In this document: in pieces, positions 52,618-63,999 of the stretch
How positions within the stretch are numbered: the stretch's first letter is position 1
Layout of the letters: the number at the start of each line of letters is the position of its first letter
Origin: Silvibacterium acidisoli
GTDB lineage: Bacteria; Acidobacteriota; Terriglobia; Terriglobales; Acidobacteriaceae
Direction: 5' to 3'
Length of the DNA stretch: 64,000 bases
Assembly (NCBI GenBank): GCA_022870745.1
Contig: CP085323.1
Coordinates: forward strand, 1,550,001 to 1,614,000
The notes under the pieces: generated by a model
The model's database searches: none
What the model was told of the DNA's origin: nothing
The model's input: only the letters and a program-made list of their open reading frames with translations
Position numbers and translations under genes: made by a program

Positions 52618-53484
52618 GTGAATCCTGCCCAGACAAAGCTAGGCCTCATCGCCGGCAACGGACGCTTTCCTTTCCTTCTTCTCGAAGCTGCTCGCGCCCA
52701 TGGCCTTGAAGTTATCGTCGCCGCGATCAAGGAAGAGACAGATCCGGAAATGAACGATCGGGCCAAGGCCGATCCCGGCATCCGCGTTCACTGGCTTTCA
52801 CTTGGAGAACTCTCAAAGCTCATTGACACCTTTCATAAGGAAGGCGTCAGCCGCGCCGTGATGGCCGGTCAGGTGAAGCACAAGCAGATCTTCTCGAGCA
52901 TTCGGCCAGACTGGCGCCTGGCCAAGCTGCTTCTTTCCCTGCGCACGAAGAATACCGACATGCTGCTGGGCGCCGTTGCCAAGGTTCTTGGGGATGAAGG
53001 TATCGAGCTGATCTCGTCCACCGCGTACCTCGAACCACTGCTCGCGAAGCCCGGGGTCCTCACCTCGCGCCAGCCAACGGAGCAAGAGAAGAACGACATC
53101 GCCTATGGCCGCACCGTCGCGAACACCATTGCCGGGTACGACATCGGCCAGACGGTGGTCATCGCCAGCCAGGCGTGCGTGGCCATTGAAGCGATGGAAG
53201 GCACCGACGCCGCTATCGAGCGTGCCGGCCACCTGATGCAATCGCTAGACGATGAGGCATCGACTCTCGACCGGACTTTAACCGTAGTCAAAGTTGCGAA
53301 GCCTAAGCAGGACATGCGTTTCGACGTCCCAGTCATCGGCATCCGCACCATCGAGACCATGCAGGCCGCGCACGCAACCTGTCTCGCGCTGGAAGCCGGC
53401 CGCACCCTCCTGTTCGACTTCGACAAGGTCCGTGAGTTGGCCGACCGCGCAGGAATTGCGATCATCGCGCTCGAAAATGGATAA
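52618..53484 (+). CDS. lpxI: UDP-2,3-diacylglucosamine pyrophosphatase LpxI
   Basis: 288 residues from the GTG at 52618. The gene could also be read from 52543, but the conserved part starts KLGLIAGNGRFPFLLLEAAR. DUF1009/LpxI blocks: RAVMAGQVKHKQIF, NTDMLLGAVAKVL, and the C-terminal DVPVIGIRTIETM. It makes lipid X in lipid A synthesis and replaces LpxH. Only 1 bp follows the nucleotidyltransferase stop, so the three genes are co-translated. Confidence 0.93.
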   Translation: MNPAQTKLGLIAGNGRFPFLLLEAARAHGLEVIVAAIKEETDPEMNDRAKADPGIRVHWLSLGELSKLIDTFHKEGVSRAVMAGQVKHKQIFSSIRPDWRLAKLLLSLRTKNTDMLLGAVAKVLGDEGIELISSTAYLEPLLAKPGVLTSRQPTEQEKNDIAYGRTVANTIAGYDIGQTVVIASQACVAIEAMEGTDAAIERAGHLMQSLDDEASTLDRTLTVVKVAKPKQDMRFDVPVIGIRTIETMQAAHATCLALEAGRTLLFDFDKVRELADRAGIAIIALENG

Positions 53485-53519
53485 TTAGGTGTTTCTTCAT
53501 CCTCCCGGGAGATCGCCTT

Positions 53520-54065
53520 ATGTCCAAACTTACGCTCGTCCTAGCCGCCCTTGTCGTCGTCGCTCTCGGCGGTCTCGCCGTTCGCAGCTTCGCCGCCGAT
53601 GCGGAACTGCCGCAGGTCGGCCAGCCTGCTCCAACCTTTACGCTGCCCTCGCAGGAAGGCACGCCAGTCAGTCTCGATAGCTACAAGGGAAAGTGGGTCG
53701 TTCTCTACTTCTATCCCAAGGACATGACCACCGGCTGCACCATCGAGGCGCACAACTTCCAGCGTGACCTCAGCAAGTACCAGTCAGCGAATGCCGTAAT
53801 CCTCGGCGTGAGCGTAGACACGGTCGACAGCCACAAGCAGTTCTGCACCAAGGACAGCCTCAGCTTCACCCTGCTGAGCGATGCCGATAAGAAGGTCGTC
53901 GGCCAGTACGGATCGCTGCGCGACATGGGTCCCATCAAGATCGCCAAGCGCAATACCTTCCTGATCGACCCGCAGGGCAAGATCGTGAAGGTATGGACCG
54001 GCGTCGATCCTAACCATCACAGCGAAGAAGTGTTGTCGGCGCTGGCCAGCTTTGAGAAGCAGTAA
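53520..54065 (+). CDS. peroxiredoxin, PrxQ/BCP type, exported or membrane-anchored
   Basis: 181 residues. An N-terminal hydrophobic segment (residues 4-25, LTLVLAALVVVALGGLAVRS) suggests export or anchoring. The thioredoxin fold has its peroxidatic Cys73 in KDMTTGCTIEAH. The resolving Cys five residues later seen in many BCPs is replaced by His78. A second cysteine, Cys109, lies 36 residues after the first, the spacing of PrxQ enzymes with a resolving Cys in helix 3. It reduces hydroperoxides. Followed by a strong terminator. Confidence 0.92.
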   Translation: MSKLTLVLAALVVVALGGLAVRSFAADAELPQVGQPAPTFTLPSQEGTPVSLDSYKGKWVVLYFYPKDMTTGCTIEAHNFQRDLSKYQSANAVILGVSVDTVDSHKQFCTKDSLSFTLLSDADKKVVGQYGSLRDMGPIKIAKRNTFLIDPQGKIVKVWTGVDPNHHSEEVLSALASFEKQ

Positions 54066-54086
54066 CCACAACGTTTAATCATCCCG

Positions 54087-54121
54087 ACCGGGCAGCTCCC
54101 AGGGCTGCCCGGTTTGCTTTT
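54087..54121 (+). terminator. Rho-independent terminator of the peroxiredoxin gene
   Basis: ACCGGGCAGC (54087-54096) and GCTGCCCGGT (54104-54113) form a 10-bp stem followed by TTTGCTTTT on the plus strand. Confidence 0.85.
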
Positions 54122-54149
54122 GCCCCGCCAGCCGCCGTTCTGCGGGCGC

Positions 54150-54180
54150 AAAAAAGCCCGGCGCTATGCCGGGCTCTTTT
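54150..54180 (-). terminator. bidirectional terminator of the histone-like gene
   Basis: AGCCCGGC (54155-54162) and GCCGGGCT (54168-54175) pair around a GCTAT loop. A-run on the left and TTTT on the right make it active in both directions. On the minus strand a six-T run follows the stem. Confidence 0.85.
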
Positions 54181-54212
54181 GCTTGCCTCTGAATTACGGG
54201 TTGCGGGTTAAA

Positions 54213-54866
<654 letters not shown>

Positions 54867-55160
54867 CGGTTCCCTCCGGGGTCCGCATTAATTCAGCAAC
54901 TCGAGCTGCTACAACTTATTCGCATGTCCCACGCCGCGAATTATAGCAACAGGATGCTACGCCTTGCGATGGAACGCAAGAGGTAGTTGCGATGGGTTAG
55001 ACGAATTCTCTATCGCTTTTGTTAAAGTCGCGGGCACACTTTGATCGGAACCGCCTGCATCCTGATAAAAGCAGTCCTTCATCAATGCTTATCGGCAGGA
55101 ATCGCAGATGCTTGAAAGGTGCGCCAACATTGATCGCAAGCGCACCTCATCCTCATTCGC

Positions 55161-56924
55161 TTACTTGTGTTTGTGCTTCGGAGCCGGGGAAGATGCATGG
55201 GCAGAAGGCTTCGCCGCAGTGCCCTTGCTGTTCGATGTTCCCCTTGAATTTTTTCCGTGAGATGCGCCAGCAGAGCCGCGCGAAGAACCTCTGCGCGAGC
55301 GGCGTGACGCCGTTGAAATACGTGCCGGTTCGGCAACGTAAAGACTCCTGCCCGCAGGAATCGCATTGCTACGCAGGTGATTCCAGCGGCGCAGCTGCTC
55401 GACGGTTACGCCAAAACGGTCGGCAACAGTCACCAGCGTGTCTCCTCCGCGAGTGCGATAAAGAGCGTTACGCGCCGAAGAGGGGGAAGATGCGGGAGCG
55501 ACCGGAACGATCAGTGCATCGACGCCATCGAGATCGGTCGTTGAACTGAGCTGGTTCACGAACGCGATCTCAGAGGCCGGCACGTGATAGCTCTTCGCCA
55601 CGTCCTGCACCGTCTCGCCTTCCACAAGCTTGTGGAAGCGCCAGTAGCGTCGCTTGTCTTCCGGGATCTCCGCAATACGTTGTTCGAAGAGTGCTTTCGT
55701 TCCCGCGGGGATGTGCAGATCGTAGGCATCGTCGGGCGGCGTGGCGCCGCGCAGCAGGCTGGGGTTCAGACCCACGATCTCCTGCACCGGTACGCCGGTG
55801 ATGTCCGCCACCAGCCGTAGATCGACACTGTAGTTCGTCTGCACGGTGTCCATTACGAGAGGCGGATCAGGCGTCAGATCGTTGAGTCCGTACTGCTTCG
55901 GATTCTTCGACATGATGATGACGGCCAGAATTTCCGGGACATAGTTCTTGGTTTGCTCCGGCAGGTTATTGCGCTTGTAGAGCTCCCAGAAATCGGCGTA
56001 GCCGGTACGCTGCACCGCGCGCTGAACGTTGCCTGTGCCCCAGTTATAGGAGGCCATGGCAAGATACCAGTCGCCCGTCTGCGCATACGCTTTCTTGATT
56101 TCCCGCGCATAGGCTCGTGTCGCCTTCTCCGGGTCGAAGCGCTCATCCACCCACCCATTGCGATCGAGTCCGTAGGTTCCCCACGGCATGAACTGCCACA
56201 TGCCTCCAGCTCCCGAGGGATTCATCGCCTGGGGACGAAAGCCGGACTCGGCAACCGCGAGATAGATCAGATCCTGCGGCACTCCTTCTTCGCGCAGTAC
56301 CTGTTGGATCATCGCCTTATAGCGTCCCGCACGGTTCAGCGATGCGACGATCGTTCCGTGCCCGGCACGGGTATTCGAGAAGAAGTTGATAAAGCTCGCG
56401 ACATAGTCGTTCATCACCAGCGGGAAGTCGGACTGGGTAGTCTTCAGAGACGCTTCGGCCTCTGCGCGCACCGTTGGATCGACAGTAAACGTAGCGGCAT
56501 TTGCCGCAGCGGCCGGAGTTTCCTCTGCGGGAGAAGGAGCAAGGCCGTTGCCCTGCTTCAGTGCATCGACCTCGAGCGTGTTGACGGCATCCACGATGCG
56601 ATCGAACTCGTCGCTCAGCTCCGGGTCGTTCTTGATATCGATACCGCTGGAGAGCATGAGGTCCACCGCGTAATCGAAGTTCGCCTTCGCTGCCGAGATG
56701 TGTCCGTCATGATAGTTCGCCAGGCCGTTCATGTAGGCCTTATCCACGTTCAGAATCAGCTGCTGGTCGCGCTGGCGGATAGCGGGCGATACGGGAGGCG
56801 GTGCCGTCGTCTGAGCTCCCGCGTTTTGCGTAGGGCTCTGCGGGGCATCGAGGGCAGGGAGCTGCATGGGGCACAGCAGCAGAGACGCGGAGGCGAGAGC
56901 AGAAAGAAGTCGTTGAACGGCCAT
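55161..56924 (-). CDS. MltD-like membrane-bound lytic murein transglycosylase with LysM domains
   Basis: 587 residues from the ATG at 56924, where a signal peptide ([21 protein letters not shown]) begins; a longer frame to 57002 adds an unlikely leader. The SLT domain (~195-335) has the catalytic Glu in [20 protein letters not shown], then [13 protein letters not shown] and [14 protein letters not shown]. Three LysM-like repeats follow ([54 protein letters not shown]). It cleaves peptidoglycan glycan strands to 1,6-anhydro-muropeptides at the envelope. The C-terminus is Ser/Arg/Lys-rich and disordered. No lipobox seen. Confidence 0.9.
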   Translation of the reverse strand: MAVQRLLSALASASLLLCPMQLPALDAPQSPTQNAGAQTTAPPPVSPAIRQRDQQLILNVDKAYMNGLANYHDGHISAAKANFDYAVDLMLSSGIDIKNDPELSDEFDRIVDAVNTLEVDALKQGNGLAPSPAEETPAAAANAATFTVDPTVRAEAEASLKTTQSDFPLVMNDYVASFINFFSNTRAGHGTIVASLNRAGRYKAMIQQVLREEGVPQDLIYLAVAESGFRPQAMNPSGAGGMWQFMPWGTYGLDRNGWVDERFDPEKATRAYAREIKKAYAQTGDWYLAMASYNWGTGNVQRAVQRTGYADFWELYKRNNLPEQTKNYVPEILAVIIMSKNPKQYGLNDLTPDPPLVMDTVQTNYSVDLRLVADITGVPVQEIVGLNPSLLRGATPPDDAYDLHIPAGTKALFEQRIAEIPEDKRRYWRFHKLVEGETVQDVAKSYHVPASEIAFVNQLSSTTDLDGVDALIVPVAPASSPSSARNALYRTRGGDTLVTVADRFGVTVEQLRRWNHLRSNAIPAGRSLYVAEPARISTASRRSRRGSSRGSAGASHGKNSRGTSNSKGTAAKPSAHASSPAPKHKHK

Positions 56925-57127
56925 TGATGAAAGTGTCTGTCCTCGCAAATGGCCGGAGAGTGGACAGCCGGAGAAGCACACCGCCCTCTGCCGCAATCTC
57001 AAGCAGCCTCTTCAGGCACTATTGTATGTTCACGACCCGCGCCAGCCGCGGTGATAAACTCAGATATTGCGGAAGTTTCCCTGATTGGCAACCGCTGTCA
57101 GAGGCCCACCCGCACCGCGTTTCCCGC

Positions 57128-58936
<1,809 letters not shown>

Positions 58937-58945
58937 GTTTCCGAG

Positions 58946-58979
58946 GTGCAGGGGAAGATCTCCTTTTCCCTTGCACTTT
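58946..58979 (+). terminator. Rho-independent terminator of lepA
   Basis: GTGCAGGGGAAG (58946-58957) pairs with CTTTTCCCTTGCAC (58963-58976) with G-T pairs; a short TTT follows. Weak T-run but directly after the lepA stop. Confidence 0.65.
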
Positions 58980-58980
58980 A

Positions 58981-59250
58981 AGTCGAATCAGGCAATCGCC
59001 TCGGTCATCTGGCTTTAACCTGTTTTGTGGAAACCGTGTCTTTGCCGCTTCCTGGCGGTCGATTCCCGGCATTCCCAGCCGCGACCCTAATTAAACCTCT
59101 AAGTGCCTGCAAAATAAGCCGATTACGATCTGCCCAATTTGAGTTGCAGCGAAGCGATCTCGCTAAATGAATGTTCGGTAAAGATCGGAGCCGAATCTTC
59201 CACATTTTTTTCCACAGACTAAGTGCCTCGGAAAAAGGCATCTGCCAACA
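58981..59250. other. intergenic region between lepA and ompH terminators
   Basis: No supported gene. A 10-bp direct repeat CTAAGTGCCT occurs at 59099-59108 and 59219-59228, exactly 120 bp apart. Beside the second copy TGCCT/AGGCA could form a small hairpin, and TTTTCCACA is close to a DnaA box (TTATNCACA). A single such box does not indicate an origin. Confidence 0.4.
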
Positions 59251-59260
59251 CAAAATCGAA

Positions 59261-59281
59261 AAGGCCCCGAATCGGGGCCTT
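59261..59281 (-). terminator. Rho-independent terminator of the ompH gene
   Basis: AAGGCCCCG (59261-59269) and CGGGGCCTT (59273-59281) form a 9-bp stem with loop AAT. On the minus strand it is followed by TTTTCGATTTTG. It lies just past the ompH stop. Confidence 0.82.
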
Positions 59282-59303
59282 CTCAATTTTCAGCAGGATC
59301 AAC

Positions 59304-59957
59304 TTACTGCTTGGGTGCTGTGTGGGTGGTGTGCGAGGGCGTCGGAGCCGACGGCACCGGGGTTGGAGGAGCCGGTATACCAGACTTGGTGTTGTATGCC
59401 TGGATAACAGCTGCGGTGATATCCGTACCCTTGTTTGCCCACAGGATCACAGGAGCCTGGTTCTGAGCGGTAGCTGCATCGAGAACGACCGTGTAGCCGT
59501 TCGACTCTGCATAGCTCTGGAGCGATCCGTAAACCTTTTCAGCCAGCTGCTGGTAGGTCTGCTGCATCTCCGACTGGAAGTCGTTCGAAGCATCTTCGCC
59601 AGCGCGCTGGAGAGCCTTTTCCTTCTCGTCGATGGTGCGCAGACGGGTCTGACGGTCAGCATCGCTGAGCTTGTCGCCCGAAGCCTGAAGCTCTTTCTTC
59701 AGCGTGTCGATTTCGTCGCTCTGGGTCTTCAGCTGGGTGCGCTTCGGCTCATACTTCTTCTGCAGTTCGGTGAAATTGCGCTGTCCCTCGTTGGTCTGCG
59801 CAACCGCTGCCTGGAAGTTGATGACGGCGACCTTGCTGGGGCCGGAAGCTGTAGCGCTGGAGGCTGCAGCGGCAGAGGTCTGGGCAAAGGCGCTCGCGCC
59901 AAGCCCCGACGCTAGCAGGCAAACGAGTGGCAACGAACGTAGTGTGGCACGCTTCAT
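59304..59957 (-). CDS. OmpH/Skp family outer membrane chaperone-like protein
   Basis: 217 residues from the ATG at 59957, with GGAGG about 12 bases upstream. A longer frame to 60107 is non-conserved. Signal peptide LPLVCLLASGLGASAFAQ. The mature part begins KVAVINFQAAVAQTNEGQRN and has a long coiled coil (~75-150; KYEPKRTQLKTQSDEIDTLK). It ends ESNGYTVVLDAATAQNQAPVILWANKGTDITAAVI, as in Skp. It would escort outer membrane proteins through the periplasm to BamA, encoded just upstream. The C-terminus has a Pro/Thr/His-rich tail (PAPPTPVPSAPTPSHTTHT). Confidence 0.9.
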   Translation of the reverse strand: MKRATLRSLPLVCLLASGLGASAFAQTSAAAASSATASGPSKVAVINFQAAVAQTNEGQRNFTELQKKYEPKRTQLKTQSDEIDTLKKELQASGDKLSDADRQTRLRTIDEKEKALQRAGEDASNDFQSEMQQTYQQLAEKVYGSLQSYAESNGYTVVLDAATAQNQAPVILWANKGTDITAAVIQAYNTKSGIPAPPTPVPSAPTPSHTTHTAPKQ

Positions 59958-60154
59958 GGAAATCAAAAATCCTCCGGATTTGAGTGAGATCGCCCGCGGT
60001 TGCGGAAGCAGACTCGCGCTTCCTGATCTACCTGCTGTGTAGTTCGCTGAGGCAGATTCCCGGCAGTTCAGCCAGGAGTGCAAAGACGAGACACGATCAG
60101 AAGACATATTCAGGATATGAGCCGAATTATAGGTTGGGGCCGGGGTAGCATGTC

Positions 60155-60202
60155 AAACCCGCGAGAGGCAAATCACCTTGATTTGCGGCCCCTCGCGGGT
60201 TT
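60155..60202 (-). terminator. nested double hairpin after bamA
   Basis: Outer arms AAACCCGCGAG (60155-60165) and CTCGCGGGTTT (60192-60202) enclose an inner stem GCAAATCA (60168-60175) / TGATTTGC (60179-60186). On the minus strand a short TTT follows. It lies 20 bp after the bamA stop and probably terminates it. The inner stem is unusual for a terminator. Confidence 0.7.
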
Positions 60203-60222
60203 TCCACACTCTTTTAACACTC

Positions 60223-63198
60223 CTAGAACGTCGTGCTCACCGTCAGGCGGAAGGTCTTACGAGGCTCGATCAACTGGTCCTGCGCTCCGTAGGCCTGGAT
60301 AGCCTGGGCATAGCTGTAATCGCCTGCTCCACCTTGCGGGAACATGCTGCGGGTGATCAGGTTTTCAGCCTCGAAGTTCTTCTCGAGACGCAACGCATTG
60401 AAGGCGTAGTAGATACGGAATGGCGCATTGATAATCGGCGCCATCACGTCAATTTCGCCACCGACCGAGTCGCGGGGAACGTAGTTGGTTCCATCGATCG
60501 GTTCGATCCGCCGGTCGAAGGCGATCTGCACGCCGCCCTGGCAGGCGCTGTTGACGTAGTTCGGGCAGCCATACAGCGGCGAGTTCAGCAGCGCGATACC
60601 TTCAGGACTCTGCTTCAACTGGCTCTTGTCGATCGCCATGTCCATACCGAAGTCGTTGAAGATGGCGATGCTGACCGTTCGCGCGTAGATCGGAATACGG
60701 TATTCGAAGTTCGACGTGAAGTTCAGATCGCCACCGATCGATGCGATACCGTAAACCGGGATCGGAACCTGGATCGGACCGAGCGAAGGATTGGTCGGAT
60801 CGCGTGGAACCGTGCTGCCGTCGGGGTTTGTCAACGGGAACAGTACGCGAGTTGGGACAAAGCCATAGGGCGTCGCCGAGCGGATATCGAAACCGCGCAG
60901 GTCGGATTCACCGCCCGAGTAGAAGCGGTTGAACGGCGGCGCCACGTCTCCGCTGATACCACGGATGTAAGCACCCTGGAATCGCATGCCGAAGACATTG
61001 TGTCCGTCGTTGTTGAACCTGAAGCCCTTGATCGGGTGGAAGGTGCGGTATTCCACCACCGGGCTGATGTAACGAACATTGCCGAAGAGGCCGGCGAGCT
61101 GCAGGGCGATCGACATCTCCGAGCCGTGGTGCGGCTGGTAGGTCGCATCCAGCTTATTCATCTGGAAGCTCAGCGAAGCCATGCTGCTGATGATGCCTTC
61201 GAGCGCGTTCTGGCCCTGGATGCCGCTGCGGAAGGCCAGAGTCTGGAAGAAGTTGCTCGATGCCTGGCTGAAGGTCGTGATCGACGACTTGTTGAAGCTG
61301 TAGGTCAGACCCACGCTCTTGAAGCTGTGATGGATCGGATAACGGCCCGACACGCTGAACCCGGTCGCCGACTGGTTGTACTTTTGCAGCAGTGAGCTGG
61401 TGGCCGAAGCCAGGTTGCCGGTGCTGCCCGCCAGGTTGTAGTTCTTGGTGGCGTTGTAATCGTACTTATTATTGAAGACCTGGAAGCCGAGGTTCAACGG
61501 CTTGTTGCGGAAGTACGGCTCGTTGAAACCGAAGAGCAGGTTGCGTGATACGTCGCCGGCATTGGCCTGCACGCTCAGCGTTTCGCCGAGACCCAGGAAG
61601 TTGTTGGTCTGATAGTTCAGGCCGAGGAACGATCCGCCCAGGCCGCTGACGCCGCCATTCAGGCCAATCGAGTTCTTGCCCTTTTCGTGCACCTTGAGCA
61701 ACAGGTCGACCGTACCCGCTTCTGCGTTCTGGTGCGTCTCGGAATCCTGCTCCACCTTGAGCGGATCAAAGTAGTCGAGCTGGTTCAGACGCATCAGGCT
61801 CAGTTCCCAGAGGCGGCTGTTGTAGATCGAGCCTTCTTCGAGCTGCAGTTCGCGGCGGATAACGAAGTCGCGCGTAACCGTGTTGCCCTGGAACTCGATG
61901 CGGGATACGTAGAAAGGCTTGCCCTCGTCGATATCGATATTGAAATTGACGGTGTGCGTGGCCTCGTCAATGCTCGGCGTCGGAATACCGGTGAAGTTGA
62001 TGTAGCCGAGCTGACCGTACGCCTTGCGCAGGTTCTCCATGCCCTTGCCGAATACGGTCGCGTTAAACCAGTCGCCATCCTTCTCGGCAAACTGCGCGCG
62101 GAGAGCCTTCACGTTGGTCACGGCCTTGTTGCCGCTGAAGGTGATCTTGCCCAGCCGGTAACGGCCACCTTCATCGATCGGCATCGTGATGTCGATACGC
62201 TTGCCCTTGCGGGGACGGAAGGTAAGGAACGAGAGGCCGCTCTCGTTACGAAGATGGGTCTGCGGATCACCGACGGCGGCGCGGAAGTATCCGCGATCGC
62301 GGTACGCCTGGCGCACGCGCTCGGAGTCTTCTTCGAGCTTGCTGGCGTCGTAGGTGCGCGCAAAAATATTCTCGAGGAAGATCGACTTTGGAATACCGAT
62401 CGGACGCAGGTTGCGCATCGACTCGCGAAGCACTCGCGAGCTCACATGCTGATTGCCCTGGAAGCTGATCTTGCCCACCTTAACCTGCGGGCCTTCCTTG
62501 ACGATGAAGTTGACCTGGACCGAGGCGGGCGGAATACGCTTGATATCGGCCTTGATGATCGCGAACTGGTGGCCGTGCTCACCCAGCAGCTCCTTGAGAA
62601 CGGCGATGGCGCGGGCCAGCTTCGTCGGGTCGTACTTGCTCTCGATCGAGATCGAGACCTTTTCCTTCTTGAAGCGGTCGAGAACATCAGACTGCGTGAC
62701 CGAGTTCAGGCCTTTGTAGTTGATTTCACGGATGGTCGGCTTTTCCGTCACGTAAACGTCGAGGATGACGCCCTTGGGCGAGTCCTCGCGCTCGATTCGG
62801 ACATTCTCGAAATAGCCGGTGTTCCACAGCGAGTTAAAGTCGCGCTCTACCGTCAACGGATCGTAGGTATCATTCACGCGGCTGAACATGCGCGCGAGAA
62901 CGGTTTCCTTCGGGATCTGGCGATTCCCGATGACACGAATCTGGCTGACGATCTCCTGCTGCGCCCAGGCCGAGACCGTGAGCAGGCAAAACAGAGAGAA
63001 AAACTGCAGTGTGCGGCGGATAGTGCGGCGCAGACTCTGGCTGGATTGGATTAGGGAGCTTACGCCCCCACGTTCAACGGGAAAAATAGGAACACCCTCA
63101 CTGCAAAAAATCTGGCCAATCTTGAGGAAAGAACGATTATAAGTGACGGACCGGCTCGGACCCAACTCCGCAGTTTGACTCGGCTTCCGGACCGGCAT
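60223..63198 (-). CDS. bamA: outer membrane protein assembly factor BamA
   Basis: 991 residues in the longest frame. The signal-like hydrophobic stretch LQFFSLFCLLTVSAWAQ only occurs near residue 70, so the true start is probably downstream of 63198, though no better start with a Shine-Dalgarno was found. About five POTRA repeats follow (IVSQIRVIGNRQIPKETVLA; VGKISFQGNQHVSSRVLRES; LGKITFSGNKAVTNVKALRA; VSRIEFQGNTVTRDFVIRRE). The beta-barrel carries the conserved DLRGFDIRS (VRGF-like motif of loop 6) and ends FRLTVSTTF. It inserts beta-barrel proteins into the outer membrane. Followed on the same strand by an ompH-like gene. Confidence 0.95.
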   Translation of the reverse strand: MPVRKPSQTAELGPSRSVTYNRSFLKIGQIFCSEGVPIFPVERGGVSSLIQSSQSLRRTIRRTLQFFSLFCLLTVSAWAQQEIVSQIRVIGNRQIPKETVLARMFSRVNDTYDPLTVERDFNSLWNTGYFENVRIEREDSPKGVILDVYVTEKPTIREINYKGLNSVTQSDVLDRFKKEKVSISIESKYDPTKLARAIAVLKELLGEHGHQFAIIKADIKRIPPASVQVNFIVKEGPQVKVGKISFQGNQHVSSRVLRESMRNLRPIGIPKSIFLENIFARTYDASKLEEDSERVRQAYRDRGYFRAAVGDPQTHLRNESGLSFLTFRPRKGKRIDITMPIDEGGRYRLGKITFSGNKAVTNVKALRAQFAEKDGDWFNATVFGKGMENLRKAYGQLGYINFTGIPTPSIDEATHTVNFNIDIDEGKPFYVSRIEFQGNTVTRDFVIRRELQLEEGSIYNSRLWELSLMRLNQLDYFDPLKVEQDSETHQNAEAGTVDLLLKVHEKGKNSIGLNGGVSGLGGSFLGLNYQTNNFLGLGETLSVQANAGDVSRNLLFGFNEPYFRNKPLNLGFQVFNNKYDYNATKNYNLAGSTGNLASATSSLLQKYNQSATGFSVSGRYPIHHSFKSVGLTYSFNKSSITTFSQASSNFFQTLAFRSGIQGQNALEGIISSMASLSFQMNKLDATYQPHHGSEMSIALQLAGLFGNVRYISPVVEYRTFHPIKGFRFNNDGHNVFGMRFQGAYIRGISGDVAPPFNRFYSGGESDLRGFDIRSATPYGFVPTRVLFPLTNPDGSTVPRDPTNPSLGPIQVPIPVYGIASIGGDLNFTSNFEYRIPIYARTVSIAIFNDFGMDMAIDKSQLKQSPEGIALLNSPLYGCPNYVNSACQGGVQIAFDRRIEPIDGTNYVPRDSVGGEIDVMAPIINAPFRIYYAFNALRLEKNFEAENLITRSMFPQGGAGDYSYAQAIQAYGAQDQLIEPRKTFRLTVSTTF

Positions 63199-63231
63199 CA
63201 GACGACTGCCGCGCGATGCAAGGACCGCCCC

Positions 63232-63414
63232 TTAACTCTCAAGTTCCGCGTGAATCTCCCATTCTCCGCCGGCCCAGATAATCGAAAGGACATTCGGTTT
63301 GCAGCAGACCTGGCAGTCCTCGACATAGGACTGACGGCTACCGCCTGATTCATCCACCACTGTCTCATTCCACTCTCCACAGCCAGCACATTGGAAGCCC
63401 GCCGGTAACGGCAT
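63232..63414 (-). CDS. CPXCG motif-containing cysteine-rich protein
   Basis: 60 residues. Two cysteine pairs, FQCAGCGEWNETVVDESGG and DCQVCCKPN, match the small CPXCG family (PF14255-like), here with CAGC in place of CPxC. It probably binds one zinc ion as a knuckle. The family's function is unknown. It lies between a molybdopterin enzyme gene and bamA, on the same strand. Confidence 0.88.
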   Translation of the reverse strand: MPLPAGFQCAGCGEWNETVVDESGGSRQSYVEDCQVCCKPNVLSIIWAGGEWEIHAELES

Positions 63415-63502
63415 AGCCCACCTCTGTCGGAAACGGCAAATCCGCTATTAGTTTAACGGATGGAATGGGTATGCGCTGCCTCTAAACCCGGCAGAGTGCA
63501 AT

Positions 63503-63999
63503 TCAGTAGACGATTTCTGCCCCTGTTTCGGGAGCGGCCTTCCTCACTTCTACCAGAGTGGAGTAAAAAGTAGCTCCGCCGCCAATGTCTGTCAGCCGCT
63601 GCGAGGTCAGCAGATTCACGTTATTTCCGCCCGGAGAAAGCTTGTTCCAGTTCAAACGGGAGGCGACCACCCCCTCGGGAACCCCCTCAGTTAATACAGC
63701 CTTCAGAATCAGGCTGCCCCGGCCATTGAAAACCTCAACTTTGTCTCCCTCGCGGATTCCCCTGTGGCCAGCATCGATGGCGTGCATCTCCAGGATGCCG
63801 TGGCGGCCATTTTCCATCTTCCGGTGACCGGGCAGGTTGGCAAAGGTGGAATTCATGTAGTTATCGGCTTTGCGGGGCAGGAATTCGAGCGGGTAAACGG
63901 CCGGCTCCTGATGACGCGACTCGACCGGTGGCCGGAAGCCCGGCAAGGGATCGAGCCCGGCAGCGGCGAGCAGCTCGGAATAAAACTCTCCCTTGCCGC
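63503..63999 (-). CDS. molybdopterin oxidoreductase, C-terminal part (partial)
   Basis: The frame is open to the window edge; the visible ~165 C-terminal residues start SGKGEFYSELLAAAGLDPLP, and the N-terminal part is outside. MNSTFANLPGHRKMENGRHG and LEMHAIDAGHRGIREGDKVE are the molybdopterin dinucleotide-binding domain of DMSO reductase-family enzymes (formate dehydrogenase/nitrate reductase/assimilatory-type). NKLSPGGNNVNLLTSQRLTDIGGGATF is a conserved C-terminal block, here split by spacing. Substrate cannot be assigned from this domain. Confidence 0.88.
   Translation of the reverse strand, partial: GKGEFYSELLAAAGLDPLPGFRPPVESRHQEPAVYPLEFLPRKADNYMNSTFANLPGHRKMENGRHGILEMHAIDAGHRGIREGDKVEVFNGRGSLILKAVLTEGVPEGVVASRLNWNKLSPGGNNVNLLTSQRLTDIGGGATFYSTLVEVRKAAPETGAEIVY

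Noticed and set aside
59205-59215. TTTTCCACA considered as part of a replication origin
   Set aside because: One imperfect DnaA box, no cluster, no dnaA/dnaN or AT-rich unwinding region nearby.
60178-63054. 405- and 455-residue plus-strand frames opposite bamA
   Set aside because: Both mirror the BamA coding sequence and show no family signature.
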